64,000 bases of DNA from Pandoraea anhela (GTDB lineage: Bacteria > Pseudomonadota > Gammaproteobacteria > Burkholderiales > Burkholderiaceae), in contig NZ_CABPSB010000008.1 in the NCBI RefSeq assembly GCF_902459655.1, positions 1 through 64,000 on the forward strand, written 5' to 3'. Position 1 is the stretch's first letter. Every line of letters starts with the position of its first letter. A program made the position numbers and the translations under genes. This document shows, piece by piece, positions 18,004 through 27,736 of this stretch. Below the pieces are notes generated by a model. It was given only the letters and a program-made list of their open reading frames with translations, ran no database searches and was not told the origin of the DNA.

Positions 18004-18026
18004 ATGGGCGGCCGTCGGGCGGCGCG

Positions 18027-18596
18027 TCAGTCGACGACCAGCTGTGCGGGCTTCGCCTTGTCGTCCTTGGCGAGTTTTGCCGCAGCCGGACTGGCGACCG
18101 ACAGCGGTTGCTGTGCCTCGCGAGCATAGAACACGAGCAGTTCGGCGCCGGTGTCGCCCGTCACGCCCCGATGCGGGACGTCGACCAGTTCGGTGATCGT
18201 CTGACCGGCGGCGAAGGCGCGTCGTGCACCGTTATCGGCCCGCTCGACGCTCAGATTGCCCGCTGCCACGTACGCCACGACCGGCATCGCATGCGTGTGC
18301 CAGTCCAGACGGGTGTTGGGGGCGATGGTAATGCGCACGAGTGTCGGCTCCGGCACGCCGGCGGGGTAGGCCTTGTAGCGTGTTTGATCCCATGCCGTGG
18401 TGGATTTGGCGAGCGTTTCCGTGGCGACGCCGCTTGGCGCGGCAGGTGCGGCGGCTTGCTTCTTCGGCGGCGGAAGGTCCGCCAGCGCGCGCATCGGCGC
18501 GCTCAGCAGTGCAAGCGTGGTCAGCGCGACGGCCAGCAGCGGGGTGCGGCGGGTGGTATGACGTTGGGGGAAAGCGGAATTGGGGTGGGTCGTCAT
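18027..18596 (-). CDS. Secreted cupin domain-containing protein
   Basis: The 189-residue protein has an N-terminal signal peptide (hydrophobic stretch TPLLAVALTTLALLSAPMRALA, cleavage near residue 39). A cupin barrel follows with metal-binding type residues in LDWHTHAMPVVAYV (His-x-His) and a distal His in VDVPHRGV. The usual cupin Glu is not obvious. It is predicted periplasmic, of unknown function. It is monocistronic, convergent with the purine transporter operon and divergent from the ABC-F gene. Confidence 0.75.
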   Translation of the reverse strand: MTTHPNSAFPQRHTTRRTPLLAVALTTLALLSAPMRALADLPPPKKQAAAPAAPSGVATETLAKSTTAWDQTRYKAYPAGVPEPTLVRITIAPNTRLDWHTHAMPVVAYVAAGNLSVERADNGARRAFAAGQTITELVDVPHRGVTGDTGAELLVFYAREAQQPLSVASPAAAKLAKDDKAKPAQLVVD

Positions 18597-19003
18597 CAGA
18601 GCTCAAAGGTGAGTTGGAGAGCGGAAAAGAAACCGGTCGAAAAGTCGAAAGCTCGAAAGCTGGAAAAGTCGAGATATCGAAAGCTCGAAAAATCGACACG
18701 GCGGTATGACCGGACGGAACGTCTGACGCGAAAAATTGCGACAGGTCGTGCGTCGCTCCGCCCCGGCCGGCGGCCGTTTGCGAGTGGTCTTCGGGTGTCG
18801 TTGCATTGGCATCCGAATGGATTCGCACACGGCTCGGCGTAGTCTAAAGTCGGCAAAATCCGGCAGGCGGAAGTCACGTCATGAATAGGACCGTTCCTAA
18901 GCCGGTGGGTCGGACGAGGGGCGCGTGACACGCATCGGTGCTAAAATGTCAGGTTTCGTGGCGCGATTTCGTGCCGCCGCACCTCATCTCCCGGATACCG
19001 CCT
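18597..19003. other. Intergenic region with irregular TCGAAAGC repeats
   Basis: Positions 18636-18697 carry many copies of TCGAAAGC and close variants at 8-9 base spacing, giving an AG-rich, low-complexity tract. The rest must hold the promoters of the divergent cupin and ABC-F genes. I see no gene in it. Confidence 0.6.
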
Positions 19004-20599
19004 GTGCTGTCTACCGCCAATATCACGATGCAATTCGGCGCCAAGCCGCTCTTCGAGAACATCTCCGTCAAGTTCGGCGGGGGCAACCGCTATGGCCTGA
19101 TCGGCGCCAACGGTTGCGGCAAGTCGACGTTCATGAAGATTCTCGGCAGCGATCTGGAGCCGAGCGCCGGCAACGTCATGCTCGAACCCAACGTGCGTCT
19201 GGGCAAGCTCAAACAGGACCAGTTCGCATACGAGGACATGCGTGTACTCGACGTGGTGATGATGGGCCATACCGAAATGTGGGCCGCCATGAGCGAGCGC
19301 GACGCGATCTACGCGAATCCGGACGCCACGGACGACGACTACATGCACGCGGCGGAACTCGAAGCGAAGTTCGCCGAGTACGACGGCTATACGGCTGAGG
19401 CACGCGCGGGCGAACTGCTGCTGGGCGTGGGCATTCCCACGGAACAGCATCAGGGGCCGATGAGCAACGTCGCACCGGGCTGGAAACTGCGTGTGCTGCT
19501 CGCGCAGGCGCTGTTCTCGAACCCGGACGTGCTGCTGCTCGACGAACCGACCAACAACCTGGACATCAATACGATCCGCTGGCTGGAAGACGTGCTCAAC
19601 GAGCGCAACTCCACCATGATCATCATTTCGCACGATCGCCACTTCCTGAATGCCGTGTGTACGCACATGGCGGACATGGACTACGGCACGCTGAAGATCT
19701 ACCCGGGCAACTACGACGACTACATGCTGGCGTCGGCACAGGCGCGCGAGCGTCAGATGGCGGCCAACGCGAAGGCCAAGGAACGCATCACCGACTTGCA
19801 AGACTTTGTGCGCCGCTTCTCGGCAAACAAGTCGAAGGCGCGTCAGGCGACGAGCCGTCTCAAGCAGATCGACAAGATCAAGGTCGAGGACATCAAGCCG
19901 TCGTCGCGTCAGAACCCGTTCATCCGTTTCGAGTTCGAGAAGAAGTTGCACAACCTCGCATTCGAATTCGAGGGCATTTCGAAGGCTTACGACCGTCAGA
20001 TCTTCAAGAACTTCTCGGGCGCCGTGCGCGCGGGTGAGCGTGTGGCGATCATTGGTGAGAACGGTGCAGGCAAGACCACGCTGCTGCGTAGCCTGATGGC
20101 CGACCTGCCGGTCGATTCGGGCAACGTGAAGTGGGCCGAGAACGCGAACATCGGTTATATGCCGCAGGATACGTCCGAGGCATTTCCGGAAGACATGACG
20201 CTGACCGACTGGATGACGCAGTGGGGCAAGGAAGGCGACGACGATCAGGTCATTCGTGGCTCGCTCGGCCGTCTGCTGTTCGGTGGCGACGATGTGGGCA
20301 AGTCGGTGCGTGTGCTCTCCGGTGGCGAGAAGGGACGCATGATCTGGGGCAAGCTGATGCTTGGCCGTCACAACGTCATGATGATGGACGAGCCGACCAA
20401 CCACATGGACATGGAGTCGATCGAATCGCTCCAGATCGCGCTCGACAAGTATCCGGGCACGCTGATTTTTGTCTCGCATGACCGGGAATTCGTGTCGGGC
20501 CTGGCCACGCGCATCATCGAAGTGAAGAACGATGGCACGCTGGTCGATTATGCGGGCACTTACGACGAGTATCTGGCCAGCCAGGGCGTGGAAGTCTGA
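19004..20599 (+). CDS. ABC-F family ATPase, YbiT-like
   Basis: The 531-residue soluble protein has two ABC domains and no membrane part. It shows Walker A sites GANGCGKST and GENGAGKTT, Walker [12 protein letters not shown] and [10 protein letters not shown], and an inter-domain linker rich in basic residues (about residues 240-300). Domain 1 has APGWKLR in place of LSGG, as in E. coli YbiT; this is normal for that subgroup and not damage. ABC-F proteins act on the ribosome. The start GTG 19004 gives the family's usual N terminus ([12 protein letters not shown]); the frame is open further upstream to 18938. Confidence 0.88.
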   Translation: MLSTANITMQFGAKPLFENISVKFGGGNRYGLIGANGCGKSTFMKILGSDLEPSAGNVMLEPNVRLGKLKQDQFAYEDMRVLDVVMMGHTEMWAAMSERDAIYANPDATDDDYMHAAELEAKFAEYDGYTAEARAGELLLGVGIPTEQHQGPMSNVAPGWKLRVLLAQALFSNPDVLLLDEPTNNLDINTIRWLEDVLNERNSTMIIISHDRHFLNAVCTHMADMDYGTLKIYPGNYDDYMLASAQARERQMAANAKAKERITDLQDFVRRFSANKSKARQATSRLKQIDKIKVEDIKPSSRQNPFIRFEFEKKLHNLAFEFEGISKAYDRQIFKNFSGAVRAGERVAIIGENGAGKTTLLRSLMADLPVDSGNVKWAENANIGYMPQDTSEAFPEDMTLTDWMTQWGKEGDDDQVIRGSLGRLLFGGDDVGKSVRVLSGGEKGRMIWGKLMLGRHNVMMMDEPTNHMDMESIESLQIALDKYPGTLIFVSHDREFVSGLATRIIEVKNDGTLVDYAGTYDEYLASQGVEV

Positions 20600-20634
20600 C
20601 CCCTGACACCGCGCGTTCTACCCCGTAATCCCCG

Positions 20635-20665
20635 ACAGGGCGCTTGCATGGCAGGCGCCCTGTTT
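20635..20665 (+). terminator. Rho-independent terminator of the ABC-F gene
   Basis: ACAGGGCGC (20635-20643) pairs with GCGCCCTGT (20655-20663) and is followed by TTT. It lies 35 bases after the stop codon. Confidence 0.75.
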
Positions 20666-20960
20666 GCGTATACGTTGCCTGATTTGCTCACGTTGCGTTC
20701 AGGGTCTTGATGTATATCGGTGGGCGTTACCTGTCGTGAGTGCGACCTCGGTCGACGTCGCACGATGACGTGATTCGATTGCGCGATTCGATTGCGGGAT
20801 TCCGGCTGTCCGAAGACGGTCTCGGAATTCAGGAAGGCACGCGTCGGAGAAAGCCGATTTCCCCCGAGGCGTGAGAGGCGCGACGTAGCGCGGACTACAA
20901 TGGCCGTTCGTCGATTGTTCATCGCCATTTCATTCTTACGACGTCAGCAGGAGACTTTGC
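20666..20960. other. Intergenic region upstream of the aldehyde dehydrogenase gene
   Basis: It contains a 2 x 13-bp direct repeat of GATTCGATTGCG(C/G) at 20772-20797 with a partial third copy. The promoter of the dehydrogenase gene is expected here; I could not define it. Confidence 0.4.
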
Positions 20961-22394
20961 ATGAAGACATACGACAAGTTCTTTATCGATGGGCAGTGGG
21001 TGACGCCGGTCGGACGCGGCATGCTGGACGTCTTCCACTCGGCCGACGCAACGCTGATGGGACGCATTCCCGAGGGGGCGGCAGAAGATACCGAAGCCGC
21101 CGTGGCGGCGGCGCTGAAGGCGCGCGATCGCTGGGCTGCCACAACACCGGCGGAGCGTGCCGGTTATCTGCGCAAGATCGCGGCGGGTTTGAAGGCGCGT
21201 ACCGAGGTGCTGGCGCAAGTCATGACGGGCGAGACGGGCATGCCGATCAAGCTCGTGCGCGCCATTCAGGTCGGCGGCCCGGTCTATCACTGGAACCAGT
21301 ACGCCGAACTGGTCGAATCGTTCGCGTTCGAAGCGCGCGTGGGCAACTCGCTCGTGGTGCGCGAACCCGTCGGCGTGGTGGGCGCGATCACGCCGTGGAA
21401 TTACCCGCTCAATCAAATTACGCTGAAGGTCGCACCGGCGCTGGCTGCGGGGTGCACGGTCGTGCTCAAACCTTCCGAGGTGGCGCCGTTCAACGCTTTC
21501 ATCCTCGCGGAAGTCATCGCCGAGGCCGGGCTGCCGCCCGGCGTCTTCAATCTTGTCACGGGACTTGGGCCAGTGGTGGGCGAGGTGCTGGCACGTCATC
21601 CGGATGTGGATATGGTGTCGTTTACCGGCTCGACGCGCGCGGGCAAGCGGGTTTCCGAAGTGGCGTCGCAGACGGTCAAGCGCGTGGCGCTGGAACTGGG
21701 CGGTAAGTCGGCGTCCGTGGTGCTCGACGACGCCGATCTGGCGGCGGCGGTGAAGGGCACGCTCAACGCTTGCTATCTGAACTCGGGACAGACTTGCTCG
21801 GCGCACACGCGCATGCTCGTGCCGGCGTCGCGCTATGAGGAGGTCAAAGCATTGGCGAAGGACGCTGTCGCGCGCTTCGCGCTGGGCGATCCGCGTGAGG
21901 AAACGACACGTCTCGGCCCGCTCGCGTCGGCGGCGCAGCGTGAGCGCGTGCAGGCCTATATCCGCAAGGGATTGGCGGAGGGGGCCGAACTCATCGCCGG
22001 GGGCGAGACGGTGCCGGAGGGCTTCGAGTCAGGATTCTTCGTTCAGCCGACGATACTCGGCCGCGTGGCGCCGGATGCCACGGTCGCGCAAGAGGAGATT
22101 TTCGGTCCGGTACTCTCGATCATCACGTATCAGGACGAAGCCGACGCCGTGCGCATCGCCAACGACTCCATCTATGGGCTGGGCGGCGGCGTTTGGTCGG
22201 GCGATGAAGCGCGCGCTGTGCGCGTGGCGCGCCGGATCCGCACCGGGCAGGTGGACATCAACGGTGGGGAGTTCAATGTGCAGGCCCCGTTCGGCGGTTT
22301 CAAGCAATCGGGGCACGGCCGCGAAAACGGCGTGTACGGCTTCGAGGAATTCCTCGAATACAAGTCGCTTCAGTTCAAGTCCGCGAAGTCGTAG
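20961..22394 (+). CDS. NAD(P)-dependent aldehyde dehydrogenase
   Basis: The 477-residue cytoplasmic enzyme of the aldehyde dehydrogenase superfamily oxidises an aldehyde to an acid. Active-site residues are readable: Asn147 (PWNYP), Lys170, Glu245 (ELGGKSA) and the nucleophile Cys279 (NSGQTCSAH). Length is normal for the family. It stands alone and its 3' end overlaps the DUF1289 gene on the other strand. The substrate cannot be deduced. Confidence 0.88.
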   Translation: MKTYDKFFIDGQWVTPVGRGMLDVFHSADATLMGRIPEGAAEDTEAAVAAALKARDRWAATTPAERAGYLRKIAAGLKARTEVLAQVMTGETGMPIKLVRAIQVGGPVYHWNQYAELVESFAFEARVGNSLVVREPVGVVGAITPWNYPLNQITLKVAPALAAGCTVVLKPSEVAPFNAFILAEVIAEAGLPPGVFNLVTGLGPVVGEVLARHPDVDMVSFTGSTRAGKRVSEVASQTVKRVALELGGKSASVVLDDADLAAAVKGTLNACYLNSGQTCSAHTRMLVPASRYEEVKALAKDAVARFALGDPREETTRLGPLASAAQRERVQAYIRKGLAEGAELIAGGETVPEGFESGFFVQPTILGRVAPDATVAQEEIFGPVLSIITYQDEADAVRIANDSIYGLGGGVWSGDEARAVRVARRIRTGQVDINGGEFNVQAPFGGFKQSGHGRENGVYGFEEFLEYKSLQFKSAKS

Positions 22395-22590
22395 AACTGC
22401 TATCGCAAAAGCGCATTGCCGTGCCGTCGCGCGCGATGCGCTCCCATACCGCCGCTTTCTCCTGGTCGGTGAAAAACACCCAGTTGGAGACTTCGTAGGC
22501 GGTGCGGCCGCACCCTTTGCAGACGTCGTCGAAGAGGGTCGAGCAAACGCCGATGCAGGGGCTGTCGGGGCGGTCGTGCAGTTCGGACAT
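22375..22590 (-). CDS. DUF1289 domain-containing small protein
   Basis: The 71-residue protein has the four-cysteine DUF1289 pattern SPCIGVC ... CKGCGRT (Cys12, Cys16, Cys24, Cys27) followed by the conserved W/E-rich helix. The cysteines probably bind a metal, which is inference. The function of the family is unknown. Its last 20 bases overlap the end of the aldehyde dehydrogenase gene in antisense. Confidence 0.85.
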   Translation of the reverse strand: MSELHDRPDSPCIGVCSTLFDDVCKGCGRTAYEVSNWVFFTDQEKAAVWERIARDGTAMRFCDSSSTTSRT

Positions 22591-22974
22591 AGGGGCAGAG
22601 TCGGCCAGCGTTGGCTGGCGTGTCGGAGAATGTCGCCATTATCGCATCGAAGACCGAGACCGGTTTCGATTCCCCTACGGCCTGGTGCGGGCGGTGGACA
22701 TTCGCGCCGAATTCCGGTTCAGGCGCGCCATCGCCATGACGGATGGCCGCTTCCCGAGGTTGCGGCATCGAGGGCCGTGCAATAGTGAGCGGTAATTGTC
22801 ACCGGCAATTGTCACCGGCAACAATCACCGGCAATAATCACCGTCACTCATGACTGCCGCTCATTATCGCCACTCGTGAGCACCATTGGAGGCTGGCTAC
22901 GATCGTCGACATCCCCAGCATCATCCGCGCTCCCGACTTGTCCAGCACGACCAGCATTACGAGCATTACGAGCA
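22591..22974. other. Intergenic region with two tandem repeats
   Basis: No gene is supported here. It holds the upstream region of the DUF1289 gene, the 4 x 13-bp repeat at 22791-22842 and the start of the 3 x 9-bp repeat that runs into the end of the phospholipase gene. Confidence 0.5.
22791..22842 (+). repeat. 4 x 13-bp tandem repeat
   Basis: Four consecutive 13-mers: GGTAATTGTCACC, GGCAATTGTCACC, GGCAACAATCACC and GGCAATAATCACC. They are noncoding and lie between the DUF1289 and phospholipase genes. Confidence 0.9.
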
Positions 22975-22979
22975 TTACC
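22953..22979 (+). repeat. 3 x 9-bp repeat overlapping the pldA stop codon
   Basis: AGCATTACG occurs at 22953-22961 and 22962-22970, with AGCATTACC at 22971-22979. The third copy contains the minus-strand TAA of the phospholipase gene. Confidence 0.88.
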
Positions 22980-24285
22980 AGCGGAATACGCTGTAGCCGA
23001 TGCGCACCTGCGATGGGGAATGGCGGTTGTAGTCGAGCAGGTCCTCGCCGTAGCCGGTGAAGTAACCGAGCCAGATGTAGCCGCCGGTGCCCGGAATCAG
23101 CTTACCGAGCGGGTAGGTCACCTGCACGTCCACGCTGCCGTAGTTGCGCTTCATGCCTTTACGCAACGTCGCTCCGATCTGCCAGCCGTTGGGTTTGCCC
23201 CAAAGGACGAGCAGATCCATGTAGCCGCGGTAGTTCTGGATATCGGCGTTGTCCTTTTTCTCCAGATAGGCATAGAGCTTCGGGGCGACCGTCCAGTGAT
23301 ATTCCGACGGATTGCCGAATGTGAGGATCGGTTTGACGAAAACGGTGTTGATGCTGCGGGAGTCGTCGCCGGCCTTGCCGTTGGATTCGTGCTCGATACC
23401 GGCGGCGACGCCCAGCGAGGAGAACCAGCCGGCCCGCACGCCGGTATCGGGGACGTAGTAGAACAGACTCGGACGATAGTTGGAGTCGCGAAACGGTGCG
23501 GACTCGGCTTCCAGATCCCATATCGACAACTGCGTGTAGCCGAAATACAGGTTGTCGAGGAATGACTTCGATGCCGGATTGTCCGGCTTCAGGATGTGGA
23601 ACTTGAAGCTCAGTTGAAAGCGCGCGTTCGCATCGCCATTTTTTCCGAAGGCGATGTACATCGGTTCGTTGGACGAGATGCGGGCGAATTCGGCGTCGGC
23701 CGTTGGTGCGATGGCATCGGCCGACGTGGCTGCCACCGTGCCGGATGCGGACGATGCCGCGATTGCACCGGCGCTGGCAGCACCAGCGGTGCCTGCGGCA
23801 GTGGCGGTATCGCTATCTGCCGGGCGCGGGGACGCGGCGACCATGGCCTCGGCGGGCGCGGCGCGATCGAGGACGATGGTCGTCGTGGAGGCATCCCAGT
23901 CGACGGGCTCGATGCGCACGGCGCCGCGCAGTTCCTTTGGCAGTACGGCAGAGTAAGCGACGCGACGGAACTGACCGTTGGCGAGTGTGACTTGCGCTGG
24001 CGCGACGGCTTCGCGTTTCAGGCGCAACAACGTGGGCTTGAAGTCGTCGTTGGAGATCCGGACAACGATTTCATCCGGTAACCGGATGGTTTTTCGCCCC
24101 GGGGAGTCTTGCGTCGCCAGCAGGGTCAGTTGCAACGGGGCGCCGCCGGTGAGCGCGCGAGGCGGTTGCAACAGCGACAGGTCGGCGCGTGCAGCACCGC
24201 TCAGGGCCAGGCAGAGGGCTGCCGCGCCGATCTGAATGGCGCGTCGCGGCGATGGGGCGAACGTGGTGAGATTCGTCTTGAGCAT
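22975..24285 (-). CDS. pldA: Outer membrane phospholipase A
   Basis: The 436-residue protein has a signal peptide cleaved after about Ala34 and a C-terminal barrel (about residues 205-436) ending in an aromatic residue. The catalytic set matches OMPLA: His299 and Ser301 in EHESNG, with Asn313 14 residues after the His, the same spacing as H142/S144/N156 of E. coli. It hydrolyses outer-membrane phospholipids and is normally activated by dimerisation and calcium. Between the N-terminal beta-rich domain and the barrel is an Ala/Thr/Ser-rich stretch (about 145-198), so it is longer than E. coli PldA. I use ATG 24285; upstream in-frame codons overlap the cyclase gene. Confidence 0.88.
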   Translation of the reverse strand: MLKTNLTTFAPSPRRAIQIGAAALCLALSGAARADLSLLQPPRALTGGAPLQLTLLATQDSPGRKTIRLPDEIVVRISNDDFKPTLLRLKREAVAPAQVTLANGQFRRVAYSAVLPKELRGAVRIEPVDWDASTTTIVLDRAAPAEAMVAASPRPADSDTATAAGTAGAASAGAIAASSASGTVAATSADAIAPTADAEFARISSNEPMYIAFGKNGDANARFQLSFKFHILKPDNPASKSFLDNLYFGYTQLSIWDLEAESAPFRDSNYRPSLFYYVPDTGVRAGWFSSLGVAAGIEHESNGKAGDDSRSINTVFVKPILTFGNPSEYHWTVAPKLYAYLEKKDNADIQNYRGYMDLLVLWGKPNGWQIGATLRKGMKRNYGSVDVQVTYPLGKLIPGTGGYIWLGYFTGYGEDLLDYNRHSPSQVRIGYSVFRW

Positions 24286-24340
24286 CGGTCCGGTCTGAGT
24301 TGATGAGTTGGCAACCTCAGGCGGCAATGCCCGAAGTCGG

Positions 24341-26017
24341 TTACGGCTCGCCTCGGGTGAGCACCCGGAGGTCGGATTCGCGGGCGCAGCGATCGCGTCC
24401 GCGAGATTTGGCAAGGTACAGTGCTGCGTCGGCCCGTTGCAGCCACGCATTGTCGTCGTCCCCCTTGTGCCACTGGGCGATGCCGGCACTTATCGTGAAC
24501 TGTAGCGTGCGGCCGTCCGCATGGATGTGTGCCGCGCGAACGGCCTCGCGCAAGCGTTCTGCGGCGTCGAAAGCGCGTGCCTCGTTGGCGCCACTCAGGA
24601 TAATAGCGAATTCTTCGCCGCCCAAACGACCGCAGATGTCATCTTCGCGTAACGATTCGTGACAAAGACGGACAAAGGTGGCGAGCACGGTGTCGCCGAG
24701 CGCATGGCCCCACGTGTCGTTGATCTGCTTGAAATGGTCGAGATCGATGAGAATGACGCAGGTCGGTACTTCGGTCGTTTCGGCCCGTATCACTTCGGCG
24801 CGCAGGCGTTTGAGGAAGTGTCCGCGAGACAGCGCGCCCGTGAGCGTGTCGTATTTGACCTCATGTTCCAGCGCCGCGTTCTTGGCCAGCGTATCGCTCA
24901 GATGAAGCTTTTCGCGTCTCAGATAGCGAACGAGCAAATACGAGGCTCCCGCCAGACTGAGCAGCAGGGCGAAGACCAGCGCGGCGTAACGACGCCGCTC
25001 CACGGAGAGGCTGCCGAGCGTTGGCGCCTCGCTCATCGTGTAGATCACCATTTCGCCGTCGGACGACGTCTCGGCCTCCAGCAGATACGGCTGATTATCC
25101 GGGCGTACACGCACCAGCCGTGCGTTGTGCGCGCTTTCTTCGGCGGCCGGCACCGGTTGCAGAAAGCCGGGTGTCCCGGGGGCAAGGTCGTAGCTCTCGA
25201 TGGGAACGACGGTGAAGTCTTCCTGCTGATAGAGGTGGCGGCGCTCCGGACGCGAGAGCTTGAACACGGCGGCGCCCGGCACGGCGAGACCCGTGAATGT
25301 CGGGTCGTTGGCGAGTACGATCACGCCATTGACGTCGGTGATGAACGACGCGCCGCTGTCGACCCAGTGCGACAGGCGTCGAATGCCGAGCTTTACGGCC
25401 ACCACGCCGACGAGCATGCCGTCGGCATAGACAGGCGCGGTGAAGAAGATGCCCGGCATCCCCGTCTTGCGGCCTGTCACATACTGTTGGCCGGAGCCGC
25501 CGAGCACCGCAGCATTAAAGTAGGCGCGGTCGCCGTAACGGTCGCCGACCAGGGGGTTCGACGAATGGAAGTCGCTGGACGCGATCGTGGTGCCGTCGGG
25601 CGTGCCCAGCCAGACGATGTCCGCACCGAAGTACAGCTGCGCCGCACGCAGAAGCTCATTGACGGGTTTAAGAACGGGGTCGGCGAGCAGGATTTCGCGC
25701 GCCTTGTCCTGAGGGACGTCCGTCAACGGATGTGTGGCGATCGTTCTTGCCGCCTGCTGGATCTGCTCGATCTCGGCCAGCACCTGCGGGATGCCGCGAA
25801 TGAGCGTCAGATCCTGATTGACGGTATGGACGGTACCGTGGGCGAGCCGGGTAGCGATGCTGCGCTCTTCGTACAGCAGACGCGCTGCACGATTCGCCAC
25901 GAGCTGGTCGGCAGCGAAGCGCGCCAGCGCCCACGCGATGAGAACGCAGACGAGGGCGACCATACCGCGCAGAAAAGCGGAGGCGGCATGGTGGCGGTTG
26001 AGAAGAGCGTTGACCAA
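24341..26017 (-). CDS. Membrane-bound diguanylate cyclase with periplasmic Cache-type sensor
   Basis: The 558-residue protein has TM1 near residues 16-34, a periplasmic double-Cache-like domain (about 40-340), TM2 near 344-364 and a C-terminal GGDEF domain. The active site reads GGEEF (466-470). RxxD (Arg457, Asp460) lies five residues before it, the canonical inhibitory I-site. It should make c-di-GMP in the cytoplasm in response to a periplasmic signal, with product feedback. It begins 24 bases after the EAL-protein gene and ends 55 bases before pldA, all on the minus strand. Confidence 0.88.
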   Translation of the reverse strand: MVNALLNRHHAASAFLRGMVALVCVLIAWALARFAADQLVANRAARLLYEERSIATRLAHGTVHTVNQDLTLIRGIPQVLAEIEQIQQAARTIATHPLTDVPQDKAREILLADPVLKPVNELLRAAQLYFGADIVWLGTPDGTTIASSDFHSSNPLVGDRYGDRAYFNAAVLGGSGQQYVTGRKTGMPGIFFTAPVYADGMLVGVVAVKLGIRRLSHWVDSGASFITDVNGVIVLANDPTFTGLAVPGAAVFKLSRPERRHLYQQEDFTVVPIESYDLAPGTPGFLQPVPAAEESAHNARLVRVRPDNQPYLLEAETSSDGEMVIYTMSEAPTLGSLSVERRRYAALVFALLLSLAGASYLLVRYLRREKLHLSDTLAKNAALEHEVKYDTLTGALSRGHFLKRLRAEVIRAETTEVPTCVILIDLDHFKQINDTWGHALGDTVLATFVRLCHESLREDDICGRLGGEEFAIILSGANEARAFDAAERLREAVRAAHIHADGRTLQFTISAGIAQWHKGDDDNAWLQRADAALYLAKSRGRDRCARESDLRVLTRGEP

Positions 26018-26041
26018 CGGCTGAGGCGGTTGCTGACGCGT

Positions 26042-27376
26042 TTACAGGCGCCCGTGCCAGTCTCGAATGAACGTTTCGATGTGCCCGGGCGGTAAGGGAC
26101 GCGTGCAATGATACCCCTGCCAGGCGTGACAGCCCATAGAGGCGAGCGCATCTCGTTGCGCACTGGTCTCCACGCCTTCGGCTATCGTCTCGATTTCCAG
26201 CTTTCGGGCGATGGCGATGATCGCGCGAATCAGTTCCGTGTCGTAGCCGCCGAGCAACACGCCGGCCACGAACTGGTAATCGATCTTGACCGTGCCGAAC
26301 GGCCAGCGCTTGAGGCGCACGAAGCTGGAGTAGCCGGTGCCGAAATCGTCGAGCGACAGGCGAACGCCCATCGCGACGAGTTCGTTCATCAGCGTGGCGG
26401 CCTCGTCGAGATGCGAAATCAGCGACGATTCCGTGATCTCGATTTCGAGCTTGTCCGGCGGCACGCGATGATGCTTGAGCGCGTAGCGAACCGTCTCGAG
26501 CGTCTGCACGCGCATTTGCTGTGCCGACAGATTCACGGCCACGCGAGGATACTCCTCGCCGGCCGTGTGCCATTGGTCGAGTTGCCGGCAGGCCTCGTGC
26601 AGCGTCCAGTCGCCGATCGGGCCGATGACGTCGCAACGCTCTGCAGCAGGAATGAATTCGCCGGGCATGATCAGTTCGTCGTCGCGTTGCCAGCGAATGA
26701 GCGCTTCCAGCCCGGTCAGCCGGTGGCTGCGCATGTCGATCTGGGGCTGATAGTGAAGACGAAACTCGGAGTCCGACAAGGCGCGGCCGATGGCATTGCG
26801 CCAGTAATGTTCGTTGCCCGCGTCGTCGGGCGGCGCGATGCCTTCGGTCGGCGCGGCCGGCGCGTCCGTGACGAGAAAACGCGACGCGCTCTCGCGAATG
26901 GCCTGATCCGCGACGTCCGACGTATGCTCGAGCAACGTGGCCGGCCAGACAGGCACCTGGGGCAAATGCGTGATCCCGGCCGAGATGATCGGGTAGAGCA
27001 GCCCATTGCCGCAAGGCACCGGCGATTCGCCCGCCCGGATGAAGCGGCGCGTGATCTGAACGGCGGCCTCCCGGCTGCCGAGGTCGCGCAACAGAATGGC
27101 GATCTGCTGATCCGAGACGCGACCGATGAGGTCGCGGCGGCGAATGCGCGAGCCGATGCGAAACGCCACCGTGGCGAGCAGGTCGGCGTCGGAAATGGCG
27201 GGTTGGCTGGTCGCCGTGCGCTGGCCCCGGCCCACGTGCAGCACGATCAGCGCGCTGTGACTATTGGGCGGACTCGGGGTGCGCAACTCGAGGCTGAGGG
27301 CGCGCAACAGCCGCTGGCGATCCAGCAGCAGATCGGCGAGGACGACTTGCCGTCGCAGCGCGTTGGTATCGTTCAT
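26042..27376 (-). CDS. EAL-domain c-di-GMP phosphodiesterase with degenerate GGDEF domain
   Basis: The 444-residue soluble protein has an N-terminal degenerate GGDEF domain (about 1-175), where GRVSDQQIAILL replaces the GGDEF segment, so cyclase activity is not expected. The C-terminal EAL domain (about 190-440) keeps the catalytic residues: Glu224 of EAL, Asn282, Glu315, Asp343-Asp344, Lys364 and Glu400. It should therefore hydrolyse c-di-GMP. Its neighbour 24 bases downstream is an active-looking cyclase, so the two opposing enzymes are probably co-transcribed. Confidence 0.88.
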   Translation of the reverse strand: MNDTNALRRQVVLADLLLDRQRLLRALSLELRTPSPPNSHSALIVLHVGRGQRTATSQPAISDADLLATVAFRIGSRIRRRDLIGRVSDQQIAILLRDLGSREAAVQITRRFIRAGESPVPCGNGLLYPIISAGITHLPQVPVWPATLLEHTSDVADQAIRESASRFLVTDAPAAPTEGIAPPDDAGNEHYWRNAIGRALSDSEFRLHYQPQIDMRSHRLTGLEALIRWQRDDELIMPGEFIPAAERCDVIGPIGDWTLHEACRQLDQWHTAGEEYPRVAVNLSAQQMRVQTLETVRYALKHHRVPPDKLEIEITESSLISHLDEAATLMNELVAMGVRLSLDDFGTGYSSFVRLKRWPFGTVKIDYQFVAGVLLGGYDTELIRAIIAIARKLEIETIAEGVETSAQRDALASMGCHAWQGYHCTRPLPPGHIETFIRDWHGRL

Positions 27377-27736
27377 CTCGGCAGGCAGGCAAACGTCGCC
27401 TGAACGGTTGAACGTTTGTCACCGCCGCATTCAACAGCGGTGATGCCGACGATGCGGCCGGCGAGGCCCCCGAGCAGGAAAAGCCCACGCGTCGAACAGG
27501 TCGTGCCGCCAGAAAAACCTTGAATCATGTTCTGCATAAGACGCGTAAATATGTCGGCCGGGTGGCTTGGAGCGAACCGGCAAGCCCGTCGGCATGCTGT
27601 CACTTCTGGCTTTCAGGCAGACCGCGCGCAAGGCGTGGTCCGACGAGATGCTCGTGCCCGATTGCGAAACCGGGTCCTTTGACCATTAACGGCACCCGCG
27701 CCTGAAAATTGAGTGCGGGTTTCACCTATGGCCGGC
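27377..27736. other. Intergenic region upstream of the EAL gene
   Basis: These 360 bases lie between the EAL-gene start and the flavoprotein-gene stop, both on the minus strand. I see no gene, clear terminator or distinct promoter. Confidence 0.35.

Noticed and set aside
19004-20599. Missing LSGG in the first ABC domain taken as damage
   Set aside because: APGWKLR at this place is normal in YbiT-like ABC-F proteins.
26042-27376. Annotating the EAL protein as a dual cyclase/phosphodiesterase
   Set aside because: The GGDEF segment is replaced by SDQQI-type sequence, so cyclase activity is not supported.
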